A DNA stretch of 64,000 bases from Pseudidiomarina halophila (lineage in GTDB: Bacteria > Pseudomonadota > Gammaproteobacteria > Enterobacterales > Alteromonadaceae). Each line of letters starts with the position of its first letter. The stretch's first letter is position 1. The stretch lies in the NCBI RefSeq assembly GCF_003987215.1, contig NZ_PIPW01000001.1, forward strand, positions 62,001-126,000, given 5' to 3'. A model generated the notes under the pieces. That model was not told the DNA's origin, did not search any database, and saw nothing but the letters and a program-made list of their open reading frames with translations. The translations under genes and the position numbers were made by a program. Of the stretch, positions 60,203 to 64,000 are shown one piece after another.

Positions 60203-62185
60203 ATGGCGAGCTTTCGCATGCTCAGTGTTGTCCTGCTCGGTTTGAGCTTAAGTTACTCAGCTACGGTGACGGCGCAGACGAGCGAGAATACAGATAAACG
60301 CACAGAAGAAACCGCAACCCGTACGCTGAATAATGGCAATCTGGTACTGGAAAATATTCCTCCAATTCCTGCGCGTATTGGCGAGCAACTGAACCGCTAC
60401 CAGAATATTCGTTCCGCAGCCTTTCGGAGTTTTAGCGCCGATGGTGACGCTATTTATATCAGCACCCGGTTTGGCGATGTCGCGCAAATCCACAAAGTGA
60501 GCGAAGCAGGGGGTTATCGGCAGCAATTAACCTTTTTTGATGAGCCTGTTGGCGGTATAGCGCGTCAACCACACAGCAATACCATGATTTTTACTATGGA
60601 CGCCGGTGGCAATGAATTTAGTCAGCTATTTAAGTTAGATCCAGCTAGCGGTGATTACCACATGTTAAGTGACGGTGAATCACGCAATGGCGCTGTGGTG
60701 TGGAGTCACGATGGCAGCAAGTTTGCCTATCAGAGTACGCGGCGTGATGGTCGCTCGAACGATATCTGGGTGATGGATCCTGACCGTCCGGATGAGGCAG
60801 AGCTGGTGGTGGCCGCGCCTGACGGCAGCTGGTGGGGCCCGGTTGACTGGAATCACGATAGCAGTAAGTTGCTGGTGGTGCAGTACGTGAGTATTACCGA
60901 TGTGCGCATTCATGAACTCGATGTGCAGGAAGGCGAGCTGCGATTAGTTGAAGGTGGTGAGCTTGGCACTAATGCGAATTATCCACTGGCTTACCGTAAG
61001 GATGGCGAAGGTTTTTTCTTTACCACTGATCAATTTTCCGACTTTACGCAACTAGCATTCCGTAACACTACCACGGGCGAAGTGGAGGTGATTACCAAAG
61101 ACATTGCATGGAATGTCGATAACTTTGCTCTTAGTGATGATGGTCGTCAGGCTGCTTTTACCATTAATGAAGAGGGCATGAGCCAGCTTTACCGTCTGGA
61201 TCCTGAGAGCTTTGCCATGCAGCGGGTGAGCGGCATACCCGTAGGCGTGGTGGGTGGGCTGACCTTTAGTCCTGATGGCACGCGTCTGGCACTGAGTATT
61301 AACACGCCGAAATCACCAACAGATGTGTATGTACTCGACAGCGATGATCAGTTGGCTCGTTGGACCTTCAGTGAGGTTGGCGGTTTGAACACGGAGAACT
61401 TTGTTGAACCGGAGCTGGTTAAATTTGAGAGCTTTGACGGGCTGACGGTGCCTGCCTTTGTGTACAAACCGCAGCAGGATGGACCGCATCCGGTCATCAT
61501 CTCCATCCATGGTGGCCCGGAATCACAATACCGGCCTTATTTCAGTAGCACCATTCAAATGTGGGTGCAGCAACTTGGCGCGGCAGTGATTGCACCCAAT
61601 GTGCGCGGCTCGGCTGGCTACGGCAGTGAGTACGTCAGTCTCGATAACGCCTTTAACCGCGAAGATTCGGTGAAGGACATCGGCGCCTTGCTTGACTGGA
61701 TCGATTCTCAGCCCGAACTTGATGCAAGCAGGGTGGCAGTCATAGGTGGCAGCTACGGTGGCTATATGGTGCTTGCCAGCGCGGTACATTACAGTGATCG
61801 GTTGCAGGCTGCGGTGGATATCGTCGGTATTTCTAACTTTGTGACCTTTTTGACCAATACTGAGGACTACCGGCGGGATCTGCGCCGTGCCGAGTATGGT
61901 GACGAACGCGATCCGAAAATGCGCGCACATCTTGAAGCTATCAGTCCAAGTAATCAGGTCGAAAAAATAGCGGTACCCATGTTTGTGGTGCAAGGCGAAA
62001 ACGATCCGCGGGTTCCGGTGACGGAGGCTGAGCAGATTGTCGAGGCACTACGAGCGAACAATAAGACCGTGTGGTACATGAATGCATTAAATGAAGGACA
62101 CGGTTATCGGAAAAAAGAGAACCGTGACATATATGAACAGGCGACGGTGCTGTTTTTCGAGAACTATTTGTTACCTGAGGACTAG
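60203..62185 (+). CDS. S9-family (dipeptidyl-peptidase-like) serine peptidase, exported
   Basis: 660 residues. Signal peptide LSVVLLGLSLSYSATVTAQ. A beta-propeller (residues 60-400; VVWSHDGSKFAYQSTRRDGR is a WD40-like/TolB strand unit) precedes an alpha/beta hydrolase with Ser in VIGGSYGGYMVLASAV, Asp in QGENDPRVPVTEA and His in NEGHGYRKKEN. AGGAGA precedes the start. It shares a bidirectional terminator with a convergent TonB receptor, a pairing similar to the first S9/TonB set. Confidence 0.92.
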   Translation: MASFRMLSVVLLGLSLSYSATVTAQTSENTDKRTEETATRTLNNGNLVLENIPPIPARIGEQLNRYQNIRSAAFRSFSADGDAIYISTRFGDVAQIHKVSEAGGYRQQLTFFDEPVGGIARQPHSNTMIFTMDAGGNEFSQLFKLDPASGDYHMLSDGESRNGAVVWSHDGSKFAYQSTRRDGRSNDIWVMDPDRPDEAELVVAAPDGSWWGPVDWNHDSSKLLVVQYVSITDVRIHELDVQEGELRLVEGGELGTNANYPLAYRKDGEGFFFTTDQFSDFTQLAFRNTTTGEVEVITKDIAWNVDNFALSDDGRQAAFTINEEGMSQLYRLDPESFAMQRVSGIPVGVVGGLTFSPDGTRLALSINTPKSPTDVYVLDSDDQLARWTFSEVGGLNTENFVEPELVKFESFDGLTVPAFVYKPQQDGPHPVIISIHGGPESQYRPYFSSTIQMWVQQLGAAVIAPNVRGSAGYGSEYVSLDNAFNREDSVKDIGALLDWIDSQPELDASRVAVIGGSYGGYMVLASAVHYSDRLQAAVDIVGISNFVTFLTNTEDYRRDLRRAEYGDERDPKMRAHLEAISPSNQVEKIAVPMFVVQGENDPRVPVTEAEQIVEALRANNKTVWYMNALNEGHGYRKKENRDIYEQATVLFFENYLLPED

Positions 62186-62209
62186 CCGCGTAAAACCGAC
62201 AATGACAAG

Positions 62210-62237
62210 AAAGCCCCACCTTTGCCAGTGGGGCTTT
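62210..62237. terminator. Bidirectional terminator between S9 peptidase and TonB receptor
   Basis: AAAGCCCCAC / GTGGGGCTTT around CTTTGCCA, with T on the + side and, on the minus side, A-rich upstream bases giving a U tract. Confidence 0.85.
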
Positions 62238-62255
62238 TTTATTAATGCTGAAGCG

Positions 62256-64000
62256 TTAGAACCTGTATTCGAAACCGGCAAAGAAATAACGACCTAAGGC
62301 ATCATAGAATGATGGGAAGGTGTTACCGTTATCGCCCAATTGGTTCGGAACAAGAGGAGCATCATTGTCGAGCAGGTTATTTACCCCGACATTGATCTGA
62401 CCGCCAGCGAGTACACTGAACTGCGCGGTGAGGTCGACATAGTTCTCAGCACCAAGGTCAAAGTCGCTGCTGATATGATCAACGCCACCTAAATAACGCC
62501 AGTTCATCGAGAGCGTCATATCCCACGGCGTGACCCAGGTCGAACGCAGGTTATGCTGCCACTCAGGGTTCGGACTACCACAACTACCGCCCCAGATGCC
62601 TGCACATTCGATCAGGTCGCTGCCCGGCTGTGGCAACTCATCGAAGTTCATAAAGTAAGTGCCAACCAGGTTGAACTTCAGGCGGCCCATATCATTTAAG
62701 CGCACAATGTAGTTCGAGTTAATGTCGACACCCGTGCGACGCAGATAGCCGATGTTGACGTTGGTGGCGGTGATATAGCCTTCAGCACCCTGCCAGATAG
62801 AGCCGTTGTCGTTACGGTTAATGAGGTCACAGTAGGTCGCATCGCCCGTTGCCAGACATTGATCCAGCGAGAAGATGGGATCCACAATACCTACTGCATT
62901 TTCAACATCGATATCAAAGTAATCAACAGAGATATCAAAGTCGTTGTCCAGGTGTGGACGCCAGACAAAACCGATCGCTTTGGTTTCAGAGGTTTCGGCA
63001 TCCAGATTAGGGTTGCCGCCTTGCATGTAGTTGTATTGACCAGCCGGATTATCAAAGATCGAACCGTATTGCTCAGCGGTTACGCCGGTGTTTGCACAGG
63101 CTTCAAAACTCGCAGTTGGGTTGCTACCTGCGCATGGATCTTCGGCCATATCGAACAAGTTCAGGCCCTGCGGCTGGAACAGTTCACGAATGTTGGCATG
63201 ACGGACCGCGCTTTGGAAGCTGGTACGCAGCTTAAAGGTGTCGGTCACATCCCAACCCAGAGCTACTTTATATGTATCGGTATCGATGCCCGTTGAGTAG
63301 TCGGAATAACGGTAACCGAGATCAAGTATCATGGTGTCAGCAAAGCTGGCATCAGTCACCAGTGGGATTTGAATTTCGGTGTAGATTTCATCCACGCTCA
63401 AATCGCCGTTGACCGGCACTGAAGGTCCGCCCTGTCCCGCGCCGTCACCACTTTGGAATGCTGAGTCCGGCTCATAGCGCAGTGCTTCACTGCGATGGGT
63501 ATAACCAAACAAGACCGACGGCCCCATATACGCCCATGGTGACTTGATGTCGCTCATGCTGAGATCACCCACGGTGTAGGCATTAAACTCACGGAGCTGG
63601 GTTTCACCTTTGGCGTATAGCGGCAGCGTCAGATACGCGAGTTGCTCGTCGTTGATGCCGTTAGGCTGGAACACGTTCCAGGGCACACAGCTTGGATCCA
63701 GACCTTCAAGTGCGGAACGACAGACTGCCTCACCAGTTTCTGGATCCGCAACAATATCTAACGCCCGTTTGATGGCGGTGTTGCTCAAATCGTTTTGATA
63801 AACTTCGCTGTAAGCTACGTCACCGGCATTGAAGGATACATCGTACGTCCAGTCGCGGCTGATCTCACCGCGCACCCCGGCAACCAGCCGATGGGAAATA
63901 TGCTGCAAGTCGGCATAACGAGGACCGCCTTCGACATTGCGCTTGGCAAAGGTGGCTGAGAAGCTGTCATCAGCGCCATAACCACGATCGGCACACATGG
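62256..64000 (-). CDS. TonB-dependent receptor, C-terminal part; 5' end outside window
   Basis: The frame is open to the right edge; about 581 residues are visible, all of them barrel. Typical pieces are SDIKSPWAYMGPSVLFGYTH, DTYKVALGWDVTDTFKLRTS then FQSAVRHANIRELFQP, and DAETSETKAIGFVWRPHL, with the C-terminal LGRYFFAGFEYRF ending in Phe. The plug and signal peptide are missing because of the window edge. This again looks like a peptide-type receptor, next to an S9 peptidase. Cysteines appear in pairs in extracellular loops (AVCRSALEGLDPSCVPW, DPCAGSNPTASFEAC). Confidence 0.9.
   Translation of the reverse strand, partial: MCADRGYGADDSFSATFAKRNVEGGPRYADLQHISHRLVAGVRGEISRDWTYDVSFNAGDVAYSEVYQNDLSNTAIKRALDIVADPETGEAVCRSALEGLDPSCVPWNVFQPNGINDEQLAYLTLPLYAKGETQLREFNAYTVGDLSMSDIKSPWAYMGPSVLFGYTHRSEALRYEPDSAFQSGDGAGQGGPSVPVNGDLSVDEIYTEIQIPLVTDASFADTMILDLGYRYSDYSTGIDTDTYKVALGWDVTDTFKLRTSFQSAVRHANIRELFQPQGLNLFDMAEDPCAGSNPTASFEACANTGVTAEQYGSIFDNPAGQYNYMQGGNPNLDAETSETKAIGFVWRPHLDNDFDISVDYFDIDVENAVGIVDPIFSLDQCLATGDATYCDLINRNDNGSIWQGAEGYITATNVNIGYLRRTGVDINSNYIVRLNDMGRLKFNLVGTYFMNFDELPQPGSDLIECAGIWGGSCGSPNPEWQHNLRSTWVTPWDMTLSMNWRYLGGVDHISSDFDLGAENYVDLTAQFSVLAGGQINVGVNNLLDNDAPLVPNQLGDNGNTFPSFYDALGRYFFAGFEYRF

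Overview
The window looks like chromosomal DNA of a marine gammaproteobacterium of the Alteromonadales, probably near Idiomarina/Pseudidiomarina. That is an inference from gene content: acetyl-CoA synthetase with CrbS/CrbR-type regulators, secreted S9 and S8 peptidases, large peptide-type TonB receptors, a VC_2705-type sodium symporter pair and CsrA. No rRNA, tRNA or CRISPR array was seen.

Layout. (1) 1-14,334: an exopolysaccharide or O-antigen cluster, all on +, mostly with overlapping genes: pyruvyl transferase (cut by the window edge), Wzy-like polymerase, three glycosyltransferases, a two-domain oxidoreductase, a heparinase II/III-type lyase, then pglC-pglD-pglE-like genes and wecC-wecB. 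It would make a glycan with a bacillosamine-type initiating sugar and ManNAcA. (2) 14,335-15,880: a scar at the cluster end, with two copies of a REP-plus-terminator module around an unknown membrane protein and the 3' third of a broken ugd. (3) 15,944-20,202: minus-strand accessory genes: a membrane protein with a ClpP-like domain and its coupled partner, an ankyrin-ended protein coupled to a HicA-like toxin-fold protein, and an uncatalogued 32-residue peptide gene.

(4) 20,509-31,638: the most interesting part. A cassette is bounded by 33-bp inverted repeats (one mismatch). It holds a tightly coupled five-gene operon: DrmA-like helicase, DrmB-like DUF1998 protein, a short SF1 helicase, an unknown protein, and a NERD-nuclease/SF1-helicase fusion. 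It is followed by an XRE-ImmA/IrrE regulator and a PIN-domain protein. This resembles a DISARM/YprA-type anti-phage system without methyltransferase or PLD nuclease, with NERD and SF1 components instead. (5) 31,570-33,453: a broken HigB toxin with intact HigA-like antitoxin, an SDR protein, a possible small membrane ORF behind an SD-sequestering hairpin, and csrA.

(6) 33,783-64,000: housekeeping and nutrient-uptake genes. A GGDEF/EAL protein with a degenerate GGDEF motif; a porin; acs, crbR-like and crbS-like genes with a giant S8 protease and a lipoprotein gene between the two regulators; a TonB receptor with an S9 peptidase; a sodium/solute symporter pair; a CNMP-CBS-DUF294 protein with a DnaQ-like exonuclease; a stand-alone LytTR protein; a second S9 peptidase; and a second TonB receptor running off the right edge. 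Together they suggest growth on protein and short-chain carboxylates: secreted proteases make peptides, TonB receptors import them, and the Acs/CrbSR/symporter set handles acetate.
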